Assembly: GCA_002772195.1 (NCBI GenBank)
Contig: PCSG01000216.1
Location: 2,136-7,277 of the forward strand
Reading direction: 5' to 3'
Length of the DNA: 5,142 nt
Origin: Desulfobacterales bacterium CG23_combo_of_CG06-09_8_20_14_all_51_8
GTDB taxonomy: Bacteria; Desulfobacterota; Desulfobacteria; Desulfobacterales; Desulfosalsimonadaceae
The position numbers were made by a program, and so were the translations under genes. The notes under the pieces are model-generated. The model worked only from the letters and a program-made list of their open reading frames with translations, was not told where the DNA came from and did no database searches. Below are positions 1 through 5,142 of this stretch, piece after piece (within the stretch, counting starts at the first letter, position 1; the number at the start of each line of letters is the position of its first letter).

Positions 1-81
1 GCAACCCAGAATCAAAACCTTCCGGTACGGAGCGATATAACCGTGAATTTCCGCCAGGGATTTGGGTTTCGCCTTAATCAT
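1..81 (-). CDS. MetV-like protein (MTHFR C-terminal domain family), N-terminal fragment
   Basis: Only the first 27 codons are in the window; the gene continues past the left edge. The translation starts MIKAKPKSLAEI and ends YRKVLILGC. This matches the usual opening of stand-alone methylenetetrahydrofolate reductase C-terminal-domain proteins (MetV type): a basic start, a short 'PL-EI' helix, then a beta strand leading into a GCGTC-type cysteine motif. The window ends at the first Cys of that motif. In the known family, MetV is a cytoplasmic iron-sulfur partner of MetF in the methyl branch of the Wood-Ljungdahl pathway, often near heterodisulfide-reductase-like genes. The ATG at 81-79 is the clear start because AGGAG lies 6 bases upstream. 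The identity rests on a short stretch and is moderate; another Rossmann-like or Fe-S protein with a similar N-terminus is possible. Confidence 0.6.
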   Translation of the reverse strand, partial: MIKAKPKSLAEIHGYIAPYRKVLILGC

Positions 82-229
82 TCCTGTCTCCTGTCATTCC
101 ATCCATCGGGACCGGGATTTCTACGGAACAAACACCCGCTGGAATATTCAGCGCCCGGAACAGTTCCGGTGCAGACATCGGCACCCTCGCAAGATCGGGA
201 CCCAGGCTGCTTTTCCGGTTTATGTTCAT
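74..229 (-). CDS. doubtful small ORF overlapping the MetV-like start
   Basis: A 51-residue frame starts at ATG 229-227, or with 11 more residues at a TTG at 262-260. It ends at TAA 76-74, overlapping the first 8 bases of the MetV-like gene (ATGATTAA). That arrangement would suit translational coupling. It is the only open frame of note in the gap, and the stretch 82-262 looks more GC-rich than the AT-rich sequence 263-489, which is compatible with coding or once-coding DNA. Against it: no Shine-Dalgarno site before the ATG, no strong third-position bias, no domain, signal peptide or membrane segment, and no family that I recognise. It contains a PELFRALNIP stretch that could be amphipathic. 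It could equally be the untranslated leader of the downstream gene. Confidence 0.2.
   Translation of the reverse strand: MNINRKSSLGPDLARVPMSAPELFRALNIPAGVCSVEIPVPMDGMTGDRND
88..92 (-). promoter_or_regulatory. Shine-Dalgarno site of the MetV-like gene
   Basis: On the minus strand AGGAG lies 6 bases before the ATG at 81-79, inside the purine-rich stretch GACAGGAGACAGGA. This is close to the ideal motif and spacing. It is the main reason for trusting a gene start visible for only 27 codons. Confidence 0.7.
155..169. repeat. perfect 15-base dyad CCGGAAC-A-GTTCCGG
   Basis: Two perfect 7-base arms flank a single central A, about 75-90 bases upstream of the MetV-like start codon. The near-absence of a loop and the odd-length symmetry suit a dimeric repressor or activator site better than an RNA hairpin, although a CCGGA(ACAGT)TCCGG stem-loop could form in a transcript. 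There is no T-run after it on either strand, so it is not a rho-independent terminator. The binding protein is unknown. Confidence 0.35.
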
Positions 230-273
230 GAATGTACTGGATATTTGCTGTTTCTGGCGCAATACCTGTATCG

Positions 274-302
274 TCTATAATGAACCCAAAAGTTTAAGTA
301 AA
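274..302 (-). promoter_or_regulatory. weak sigma-70-like promoter candidate for the MetV-like gene
   Basis: On the minus strand TTTACT (302-297), a 17-base spacer and TATAGA (279-274) match the -35 and -10 consensus at 4 of 6 positions each. They lie in an AT-rich stretch about 190 bases before the MetV-like start. Transcription would start near 267, giving a long leader that contains the small ORF and the dyad. Such a match is expected by chance in AT-rich DNA, so this is only a candidate. Confidence 0.22.
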
Positions 303-368
303 TAATTTTTATTCCATCATTTGGCAACAATTTTTTCCCGATTTTCAAGCCCGCGTTCCCTTCAGCAG

Positions 369-411
369 AAAGCCCGGCTCTTTAATGTTTTTTCCCCGGT
401 CTTGGGCTTTT
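369..411 (-). terminator. possible terminator downstream of the DUF3187 gene
   Basis: A perfect 7-base inverted repeat, AAAGCCC (369-375) and GGGCTTT (404-410), flanks a 28-base interior with short T-runs. It lies about 80 bases beyond the TAA stop of the minus-strand operon, where a terminator is expected. The loop is long and the T-tract after the stem short, so the match to a rho-independent terminator is weak. Confidence 0.22.
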
Positions 412-489
412 ATCTCAATGTAATTATTGCGGGAAAAGGTATTATTTGAAAAGGCGGAAAATTTCAGGTAGAAGGTTTAAACGGAATTT

Positions 490-831
490 TTAGTAAGGTC
501 CCCATATCGAAACCGTATAAGCTGCATGAAACCCCGCGTCCGGGCTGTTGTTGAAGAAAAACAGATTTTCGATCAGCCCGAATTCCAGCACGCCCCGACC
601 CAGGCGTTTTTTAAACCCCAGGGTCAGTTCGACAATGGGCTTGTCCAGCTCCGGATAATCAGCGGCGGCCGATGCCATCACCACATGGGCCAGCAGGGAA
701 AACCAATCGGACCAGGCATATTCCAGAGAATTCATCATGCTGAAGCGCCGCGCCTGAAGATCCAGTTCATCATCACCTCTGGTGCCATAAAAGGTAACGC
801 CCGCCCCGTGGTATCCCATGATCCGGTCCTG
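490..831 (-). pseudogene. C-terminal part of DUF3187 protein, beyond an in-frame TAG
   Basis: This is the direct continuation, in the same frame, of the gene at 832-1566. After the amber codon the frame reads QDRIMGYHGAG and stays open for 113 codons to TAA (492-490). The tail looks like the rest of the family domain: alternating polar and hydrophobic strands, then PIVELTLGFKKRLG, VLEFGLIENLF and SPDAGFH, ending in IWGPY with an aromatic C-terminus as in many outer-membrane barrels. The first Met (819-817) has no convincing ribosome binding site, so independent translation is unlikely. With the upstream part the product would be about 358 residues, near the length I expect for the family. No second lesion is visible, so the stop is recent, is a sequencing error, or is read through. 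Confidence 0.6.
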
Positions 832-834
832 CTA
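832..834 (-). other. in-frame amber codon inside the DUF3187 gene
   Basis: The codon order on the minus strand is TCC TGG TAG CAG GAC CGG ATC ATG. The flanking frames are identical, so this is a point nonsense codon and not a frameshift. One base change would restore Gln (CAG), Trp (TGG), Lys, Glu, Ser, Leu or Tyr. The four other stop codons seen in the window (two TAA, two TGA) are not TAG. Confidence 0.85.
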
Positions 835-1566
835 CCAGGAAGCCGCCGCCTGAAGGGTGGCATCAATCCCGTTCTGCCGCCATCCATCCTTGAAATTGGA
901 CGTGGGAAATTTGCACAGGGCCCGGACGCTTATGGCCGGGCCGTCGTCCCTGATCCGCAGGGACCCGCCCAGGGTTACGTTTCCCAGAAAGGTCCCGGAA
1001 AGGTTGTCGCTCAAATCAATGATATCGCCATCCTGCGATACATACATCAGGGAGGTGCCATTGCGCTCCCATTTATCCCGCTGGTGCTGTTCGATGCCAA
1101 AGGTGTCGTGAAACCCCTCGATAAATCCGTCCAGAATGCCCCCTCCCTGATGGATCACGGGGATTGCCGCTTCAAGACGGATGGCATCGTTGATTTTAAA
1201 GGATATCCGAGGCGTCAGGGAAATCGTCTCCATGTCCAGCAAAAAACTGCCGTGTTCGAACGGAAAGGTTTCCGGATCGGCTTCCCAGTCATAGGGTTCA
1301 TCGGCTTCCGAATGAAAGGCCCAGACATTGAGCCACCGGGCCGCCACCGTGAGATTTACCCGGCCGGTTTCATGTTCTCCCGGTGAAACAAAAGCCGGGG
1401 TTTCCCGGAAGACTTCGCTCATGCCCACCACCGGCAGATAAAACGGCCCGAGACCTTCCGCCGGAAGCGGATCGGGGTAAAACATCACCATGAAAAAAAC
1501 CGCGATCTTCGTCCAGCGCACCCGACGGCATTCCATATCCTTATCCATTTGCATTCTCATTTCCAT
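832..1566 (-). CDS. DUF3187-family envelope protein, cut short by TAG
   Basis: The translated part has 244 residues. A basic n-region (RRVRWTK, 14-20) and a hydrophobic core (IAVFFMVMFY, 21-30) lead to a likely signal-peptidase site after PDPLPA (36), so the product should be exported. The mature part begins GLGPFYLPV, contains LLDMETISLTPRISFKI (109-125), and carries the family hallmark GGGILDGFIEGFHDTFG (141-157). The family has no established function; its beta-rich pattern suggests an outer-membrane or periplasmic protein. The gene starts 9 bases after the sulfotransferase stop and is surely co-transcribed with it. The start is uncertain: Met codons at residues 1, 3, 5, 7 and 11 are all possible, and none has a strong ribosome site. 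Translation ends at TAG (834-832) after AASW, although the domain continues in frame. A product ending here would lack about a third of the domain. Confidence 0.75.
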   Translation of the reverse strand: MEMRMQMDKDMECRRVRWTKIAVFFMVMFYPDPLPAEGLGPFYLPVVGMSEVFRETPAFVSPGEHETGRVNLTVAARWLNVWAFHSEADEPYDWEADPETFPFEHGSFLLDMETISLTPRISFKINDAIRLEAAIPVIHQGGGILDGFIEGFHDTFGIEQHQRDKWERNGTSLMYVSQDGDIIDLSDNLSGTFLGNVTLGGSLRIRDDGPAISVRALCKFPTSNFKDGWRQNGIDATLQAAASW

Positions 1567-1575
1567 TCCGGCGGC

Positions 1576-2721
1576 TCACCCGGCCCTTTCAAACCCGAAC
1601 CGGTCATAAATCGGCTCAAAATCCCTGACCACCTGCTCCTGGGTCAACCCATACTGATCCAGGGAATACCTGTGCCCGCTCCGATAGTTTTTTGACTTTT
1701 CCGTCTCGCGATCCAGATACCGCTGATATTCTTCAGAAACGGCAAAACCGAACCGATCATAGAGGCGGCGGACAAACTCCCCAGGGTCCTTGACCAGATG
1801 GTCATAGGTGTCAATGATCCGGCAGGCTTCCGGCCGCTTGTCCAGCGCTTCCAGGGGGTAGGTGTAAAAATGAGAAAGCAGAGACAGGATTTTTGCCGTC
1901 GTCACCATTTGATCCGCGGTGTTAAACTGGTTAAATCCGTAGGACACCCAACTGATGGCCGACGGCAGGGCCTCAACCGGCTGCCGGACCGTGCATATGA
2001 TTTTAGCGTCCGGAAAGGCCTCGTAGATGGAATTGATCTTACTGCTGGATGCCGGGTTTTTGGATAAAAAATGCTTATCCGGCCCGAAGACATATAAATG
2101 CCGCTGCACGCATTTTTTATAAAAATTCATGATTTTTTTCCGGCGGGCCGGGGCCACGTCCGTGTCAAACCGGCTGAACTGGTTCATGTCATCAAACGGA
2201 AACATAAAGGTCAAAAACAGGGAAGCAAAAATATGAATGAGAATAATTTCATCTTCTTCCGGTTCAAAATGGCTGATTCGATGCATGGACCGGGAACCGG
2301 CGAACGCCTTATCTTCAAGCCGGACCGCCATCCGGTAAAGAGGCGTTCCCATCATCCGGTCCAGACGCCCGATCATCAGAAAAAATTTCTTCTGGAGAAT
2401 CGACGGGGCGAAAACGATCTCCCACATCTTTAACGAGGAAAACTGACAGTCATTGTCCATCACCCGATGGAGGTAGGTGGTCCCGCTCCGGGGAAACCCG
2501 ACAATAAATACCGGTTTTTTTATGATGATTTTGCGGTATCCCGGGAAAAAGATCTCATCCAGAAACAGACAGATCCAGGTGGTGATTTCAAGAAACCCAT
2601 ACCAGAGCGGAAAAGACAGGACAAACACCAGCCGCTTGAAGGTAAACCGGGCGCCGGTCGCATGATAACTGAAGATGGACTTAACATACATGCGGACCAT
2701 GAGTTTAAAATCAAAGACCAT
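1576..2721 (-). CDS. PAPS-dependent sulfotransferase (Sulfotransferase_3-like)
   Basis: This 381-residue protein should transfer sulfate from PAPS to a hydroxyl or amino group of an unknown acceptor such as a lipid, glycan or small molecule. The 5'-phosphosulfate loop is FIVGFPRSGTTYLHRVM (72-88, core GFPRSGTT 75-82). The 3'-phosphate site is in LSKNPASSSKIN (219-230) and IICTVRQPVEALPSAIS (241-257), with R246 and S254 in the expected places. A possible catalytic His lies in SMHRISHFEPEEDE (145-158). The C-terminal SGHRYSLDQYGLTQEQV (348-364) is typical of this family. A hydrophobic stretch at about 31-58 suggests membrane association. The ATG at 2721 has AGGA 7 bases upstream. It is the first gene of the operon with the DUF3187 gene. 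The family is clear; the substrate cannot be read from the sequence. Confidence 0.92.
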   Translation of the reverse strand: MVFDFKLMVRMYVKSIFSYHATGARFTFKRLVFVLSFPLWYGFLEITTWICLFLDEIFFPGYRKIIIKKPVFIVGFPRSGTTYLHRVMDNDCQFSSLKMWEIVFAPSILQKKFFLMIGRLDRMMGTPLYRMAVRLEDKAFAGSRSMHRISHFEPEEDEIILIHIFASLFLTFMFPFDDMNQFSRFDTDVAPARRKKIMNFYKKCVQRHLYVFGPDKHFLSKNPASSSKINSIYEAFPDAKIICTVRQPVEALPSAISWVSYGFNQFNTADQMVTTAKILSLLSHFYTYPLEALDKRPEACRIIDTYDHLVKDPGEFVRRLYDRFGFAVSEEYQRYLDRETEKSKNYRSGHRYSLDQYGLTQEQVVRDFEPIYDRFGFERAG

Positions 2722-2725
2722 ATTT

Positions 2726-2735
2726 CTTTCCTCTC
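2726..2735 (-). promoter_or_regulatory. Shine-Dalgarno site of the sulfotransferase
   Basis: The minus strand reads GAGAGGAAAG, with AGGA (2732-2729) 7 bases before the ATG at 2721-2719. It supports this start over the downstream Met codons at residues 8 and 11. Confidence 0.65.
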
Positions 2736-2770
2736 ACATGATTTTGAAAACCATGGCATTAAATTTAGGA

Positions 2771-2776
2771 TGTCAA
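2771..2776 (-). promoter_or_regulatory. isolated TTGACA (-35-like) upstream of the sulfotransferase
   Basis: A perfect TTGACA lies 50 bases before the start codon on the minus strand, but 16-18 bases downstream there is only a TGGTTT-like sequence in place of a -10 box. It sits between two AAATTT palindromes (2761-2766 and 2775-2780). It may be part of an activator-dependent promoter, or chance. An alternative minus-strand pair overlapping it, TTGTTT with TAAATT at 18 bases, is no better. Confidence 0.22.
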
Positions 2777-2874
2777 ATTTACGGGAAACAAGAATGAGAC
2801 TTTGGGGAACAATAACAAAAATCCGCATAAGAATCGATTTTTTTCTCCTGCTGAAGCAAAAAACGCCTATTGTC

Positions 2875-2902
2875 TTGCGTGGGATACGTTGTTTCTGATA
2901 AT
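2875..2902 (+). promoter_or_regulatory. candidate promoter of the antiporter gene
   Basis: TTGCGT (2875-2880), a 16-base spacer and GATAAT (2897-2902; 5 of 6 matches) lie in the divergent intergenic region. Transcription would start near 2909 and leave a leader of about 40 bases before the ATG at 2949. The -35 box is poor. The position favours the shorter gene start, because a start at 2802 would lie upstream of this promoter. Confidence 0.3.
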
Positions 2903-2948
2903 TTTCCTGTCAACGGATATCAAACCAAAAATTGATCGAAAACACGAT

Positions 2949-4661
2949 ATGGAAGCCCTGAACTCCCATCACATCATGGTGCTGTTCCTCTCTCTGGGGA
3001 TTCTCCTGGGTACGGCCAGAATCCTGGGCGAGTTGGCTCAGCGATTTCACCAGCCGTCAGTGCTGGGAGAACTGATCGCCGGAGTTCTGCTGGGGCCGAC
3101 GGTTCTGGGAAGCCTTGCACCGGGGGTGAGTGAATTCATCTTCCCCCTGCAAGGTCCGAATGCTATTGCCCTGGAAACCATTGCGACGCTGGCGATCGGG
3201 TTATTCCTGCTGGTAGCGGGGATGGAGGTTGATCTGTCAACGGTTTGGCGGCAGGGCCGAACCGGTTTCAAAGTCGGATTTTCCAGTATCGTCATCCCAT
3301 TTTCCATCACATTGGTCGCGGCCTTGGTCGTACCCGAGGCCCTGGGCCGGCATGCGGACGCCGACCCCTTAATATTCGCCTTGTTTCTGGCAATTGCCAT
3401 GTCGATTTCAGCCCTGCCCATCATCGCTAAAACCCTCATCGACATGGACCTTTACCGCAGTGATCTGGGCATGGTAGTTGTCAGTGCGGCCATTTTTAAC
3501 GATATTGTCGGCTGGATCATTTTCGCCGTGGTGTTGGGCCTTTTGAGCGACACCGCCGGCAACGGCGCCTCGATCATGATGACTATCGCCATGACCCTCG
3601 CTTTTATCGCGGCCATGCTCACCATCGGCCGCCGGCTGATTCATAAGATGCTGCCCTTTGTTCAGGCTTACACCCGGTGGCCGGCCGGTGAGCTGAGTTT
3701 TGCTTTGATTCTCGGGCTGCTGGGCGCGGCTCTCACGGAATGGATCGGGATTCATGCCATTCTCGGGGCCTTTATCGCGGGGGTGGCCATCGGTGACTCA
3801 TCCCACCTGCGCGAGCGCAGCCGGGTGATTATCGGCGATTTTATCTCCTTTATTTTCGCACCGGTTTTTTTCGCGAGCATCGGCCTCAAAGTAAATTTTT
3901 TGACCCATTTCGACCTTCCCCTGGTGGCGGCGATACTGATCATTACCTTTATATGCAAACTTGCCGGCGGCGCCATGGGGGCCTGGTGGGGGAAAATGTC
4001 GCCCCGGGAAGCCTGGGCGGTGGGCTTCGCCATGGTTTCCGTAGGGGCGATGGGAATCATTGTCGGCATGATCGCCTTAGACGCCGGGATCATCCGTGAG
4101 CGGCTGTTTGTCGCCCTGGTCGTTATGGCGATTGTCACGTCAATGCTGAGCGGCCCGATCATGCGCCTGATCCTCCGCCCTGAAAAAAAATTGAGACTAC
4201 AGGATCTCTTATCTCCGAAGCTCTTCCTGCCAAGACTTACGGCCACCTCCCGTCACGAGGTCATTCATGAAATGACGACGGCGGCCTGCGATGCGGGGGG
4301 GCTGGATGCACAAGCCGTGGAAAAAGCCGTCTGGTCGCGGGAAAAAGCCCTAAGCACGGGCATCGGAAAAGGTGTGGCCCTGCCCCATGCCCGAATCGAG
4401 GGTTTGAAAGACGCCATAGTGGTGATGGGGGTTTCCGATTCCGGCATCGATTTTGATGCGCCGGACGATAAGCTGGCCCATGTCATTTTTCTTATCCTCA
4501 CCCCCGAAGATGATCCCAATGCGCAGCTCACCATCGCCGCAGAACTTGGCCGGCTTTTCCGCAGACCGTTAATGCTCGATAATATTTTAAAAACAAAGAG
4601 TTATACGGATTTCATGGCTTTATTACGCGCTTCCGCGCCGATGGAATATGAGAAAGGCTAA
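2949..4661 (+). CDS. CPA2 cation:proton antiporter fused to a PTS EIIA domain
   Basis: The 570-residue protein should exchange Na+ or K+ for H+ across the inner membrane under control of a cytoplasmic EIIA domain. About 13 membrane segments fill residues 8-409, as in NapA-type antiporters. TM2 carries the conserved QPSVLGELIAGVLLGPTVLG (35-54). The ion site is in AAIFNDIVGWII (180-191), with N184-D185, and K314 lies in FFASIGLKVNF. A PTS_EIIA type 2 domain follows at about 416-561. It keeps the phosphorylation loop GIGKGVALPHAR (471-482) with His480, so it should be able to accept phosphate. The frame is open from an ATG at 2802, but those 49 extra residues are polar, lack family character and lie over the promoter region. 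The ATG at 2949, just before TM1 (HHIMVLFLSLGILLG), is preferred although its ribosome site is weak. It is transcribed alone and divergent from the sulfotransferase. The family is sure; ion specificity is inferred. Confidence 0.9.
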   Translation: MEALNSHHIMVLFLSLGILLGTARILGELAQRFHQPSVLGELIAGVLLGPTVLGSLAPGVSEFIFPLQGPNAIALETIATLAIGLFLLVAGMEVDLSTVWRQGRTGFKVGFSSIVIPFSITLVAALVVPEALGRHADADPLIFALFLAIAMSISALPIIAKTLIDMDLYRSDLGMVVVSAAIFNDIVGWIIFAVVLGLLSDTAGNGASIMMTIAMTLAFIAAMLTIGRRLIHKMLPFVQAYTRWPAGELSFALILGLLGAALTEWIGIHAILGAFIAGVAIGDSSHLRERSRVIIGDFISFIFAPVFFASIGLKVNFLTHFDLPLVAAILIITFICKLAGGAMGAWWGKMSPREAWAVGFAMVSVGAMGIIVGMIALDAGIIRERLFVALVVMAIVTSMLSGPIMRLILRPEKKLRLQDLLSPKLFLPRLTATSRHEVIHEMTTAACDAGGLDAQAVEKAVWSREKALSTGIGKGVALPHARIEGLKDAIVVMGVSDSGIDFDAPDDKLAHVIFLILTPEDDPNAQLTIAAELGRLFRRPLMLDNILKTKSYTDFMALLRASAPMEYEKG

Positions 4662-4704
4662 AGACTGAAGACTGGATGTCGGCTGTTGAATGTTCGACGT
4701 TCTT
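4662..4704. repeat. repeat-like convergent spacer
   Basis: The 43 bases between two convergent stop codons are of low complexity. A tandem 7-mer AAGACTG-AAGACTG (4661-4674) is followed by GGATGTCGGCTGTTGAATG and then TTCGACGTTC. Read on the minus strand it gives a TSNIQQPTSSLQS-like peptide, the signature of the dispersed intergenic repeats that produce spurious 'TSNIEHPTSN' peptides in several bacterial phyla. It appears to be a short or decayed copy. A small imperfect hairpin, GAATGT-TCG-ACGTTC (4688-4702) followed by TTT, could serve as a weak terminator for the antiporter gene. Confidence 0.4.
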
Positions 4705-5142
4705 TCACGCCCGGTCCAGGACATCGCGCACCGTGGCGATGATATCACTGATGCGGTAAGGCTTTCCGACGAACCCGGCGGCCCCGAGATCCATGGCTTC
4801 CCGGGCATGGCCGCTGGTGGCATAGCCGCTGGCGATGATGACCCGGGCCGAGGGGTTCAGCTTGGTCATCTCGCGCATGCACTGGTAGCCGCCCATGCCC
4901 GGCATGCTGATGTCCATGAGCACGAGATCAATCGCATCCATTTGCCGCCGGTAAATTTCCAGGGCGCTTTCACCGTTTTCAGCAAACAGAACCTCATACC
5001 CGTAATAGGCGAGCATTTCCCCCGCCGCTTCCCGGACAGTCGGCTCATCATCCACCACCAGAATGGTTTCCGCGCCCCCCATCAATTGATTTTCCCGCGG
5101 GTGAGCGTCGGCCGACGCAGCCGGTTTTTCATCCACCGCCGG
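4705..5142 (-). CDS. receiver domain, probably C-terminus of a hybrid histidine kinase
   Basis: The frame is open to the right edge for 146 codons and ends at TGA (4707-4705). Residues here are counted from a GTG at 5136. After a Pro/Ala-rich linker (PAASADAHPREN) a complete receiver domain starts at GGAETILVVDDEP, with acidic residues D29 and D30, phospho-acceptor D75 in LVLMDISMPGMGG, switch residue S103 in IIASGY and K125 in GKPY. Nothing follows the domain: no DNA-binding, GGDEF or HD output. The linker plus GGxETILVVDDE is typical of receivers at the C-terminus of PAS-rich hybrid sensor kinases in Desulfobacterota, so the kinase part probably lies past the right edge. A stand-alone CheY-like protein from the GTG or from the Met 18 codons later is possible, but neither start has a good ribosome site. 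Confidence 0.85.
   Translation of the reverse strand, partial: PAVDEKPAASADAHPRENQLMGGAETILVVDDEPTVREAAGEMLAYYGYEVLFAENGESALEIYRRQMDAIDLVLMDISMPGMGGYQCMREMTKLNPSARVIIASGYATSGHAREAMDLGAAGFVGKPYRISDIIATVRDVLDRA

Larger units (their letters stand above)
82..489. other. 408-base gap with no confident gene
   Basis: This gap lies between the start of the MetV-like gene and the end of the DUF3187 gene, both on the minus strand. The right part (about 263-489) is AT-rich with many T- and A-runs and no open frame of note. It should hold the end of the sulfotransferase/DUF3187 transcript and the promoter of the MetV-like gene. The left part is less AT-rich and holds the doubtful small ORF and the dyad. 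I saw no tRNA, recognisable riboswitch or insertion-sequence end. Confidence 0.6.

Noticed and set aside
43..280. Two plus-strand open frames at the left edge
   Set aside because: They overlap each other and the better-supported minus-strand MetV-like start, and have no ribosome site or domain.
245..281. Plus-strand promoter TTGCTG (245-250) with TATAAT (276-281)
   Set aside because: The spacer is 25 bases, far from the usual 16-18, and no plus-strand gene follows.
321..336. Sigma-54-like TTGGCAACAATTTTTT
   Set aside because: The TGGCA part is present, but the required GC of the -12 element is missing at the correct spacing.
526..1386. Long 286-residue plus-strand open frame opposite the DUF3187 gene
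   Set aside because: The minus strand encodes a signal peptide and the DUF3187 hallmark GILDGFIEGFHD. The plus-strand translation is Pro/Gly/Arg-rich with no recognisable domain and no ribosome site, so it is an antisense shadow.
2098..2898. Plus-strand open frames opposite the sulfotransferase
   Set aside because: They are antisense to a gene with clear PAPS-binding motifs, show no domains, and are rich in Lys/Arg/Pro as expected for shadow frames.
2802..2948. Upstream ATG extension of the antiporter by 49 residues
   Set aside because: The added residues are polar, do not resemble the family N-terminus, and lie over the divergent promoter region. TM1 begins just after the ATG at 2949.
3047..4534. 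Minus-strand open frames opposite the antiporter
   Set aside because: They are low-complexity Met/Ala/Ser/Arg-rich shadows of a clear membrane-protein gene.

Overview
The window reads like a fragment of a Desulfobacterota (deltaproteobacterial, sulfate-reducer-like) chromosome. Three things suggest this: the start of a MetV-like Wood-Ljungdahl protein at the left edge, a CPA2 antiporter fused to a PTS EIIA domain, and the C-terminal receiver domain of what looks like a hybrid sensor kinase at the right edge. The assignment comes from remembered protein-family patterns, not from a database search.

Layout from left to right. Positions 1-81 (minus) hold the first 27 codons of a MetV/MTHFR-C-terminal-domain-like protein with a strong ribosome binding site. 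Positions 82-489 hold no confident gene, only a doubtful small ORF (74-229, minus), a perfect CCGGAAC-A-GTTCCGG dyad, a weak promoter candidate, and an inverted repeat that could end the operon to the right. Positions 490-2721 (minus) form a two-gene operon. A PAPS-dependent sulfotransferase (1576-2721) is followed 9 bases later by a secreted or outer-membrane DUF3187-family protein. The DUF3187 frame runs from 1566 to 490 but is cut by one in-frame amber codon (TAG, 832-834). The 113 codons beyond it stay in frame and keep family character up to a TAA stop. A divergent promoter region (2722-2948) separates this operon from a plus-strand CPA2 cation:proton antiporter with a fused PTS EIIA regulatory domain (2949-4661). 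A short repeat-like convergent spacer (4662-4704) follows. The minus-strand receiver domain (4705-5142) runs off the right edge.

The genes do not form one obvious pathway. The sulfotransferase/DUF3187 pair probably acts at the cell envelope. The antiporter links ion homeostasis to a phosphotransfer input. The receiver belongs to a separate signalling gene. The main points for follow-up are the single amber codon in an otherwise intact gene (recent nonsense mutation, sequencing error or pyrrolysine-type readthrough) and the ion-site/EIIA combination in the antiporter. I found no CRISPR array, tRNA, rRNA, transposase or clearly new multi-gene system.
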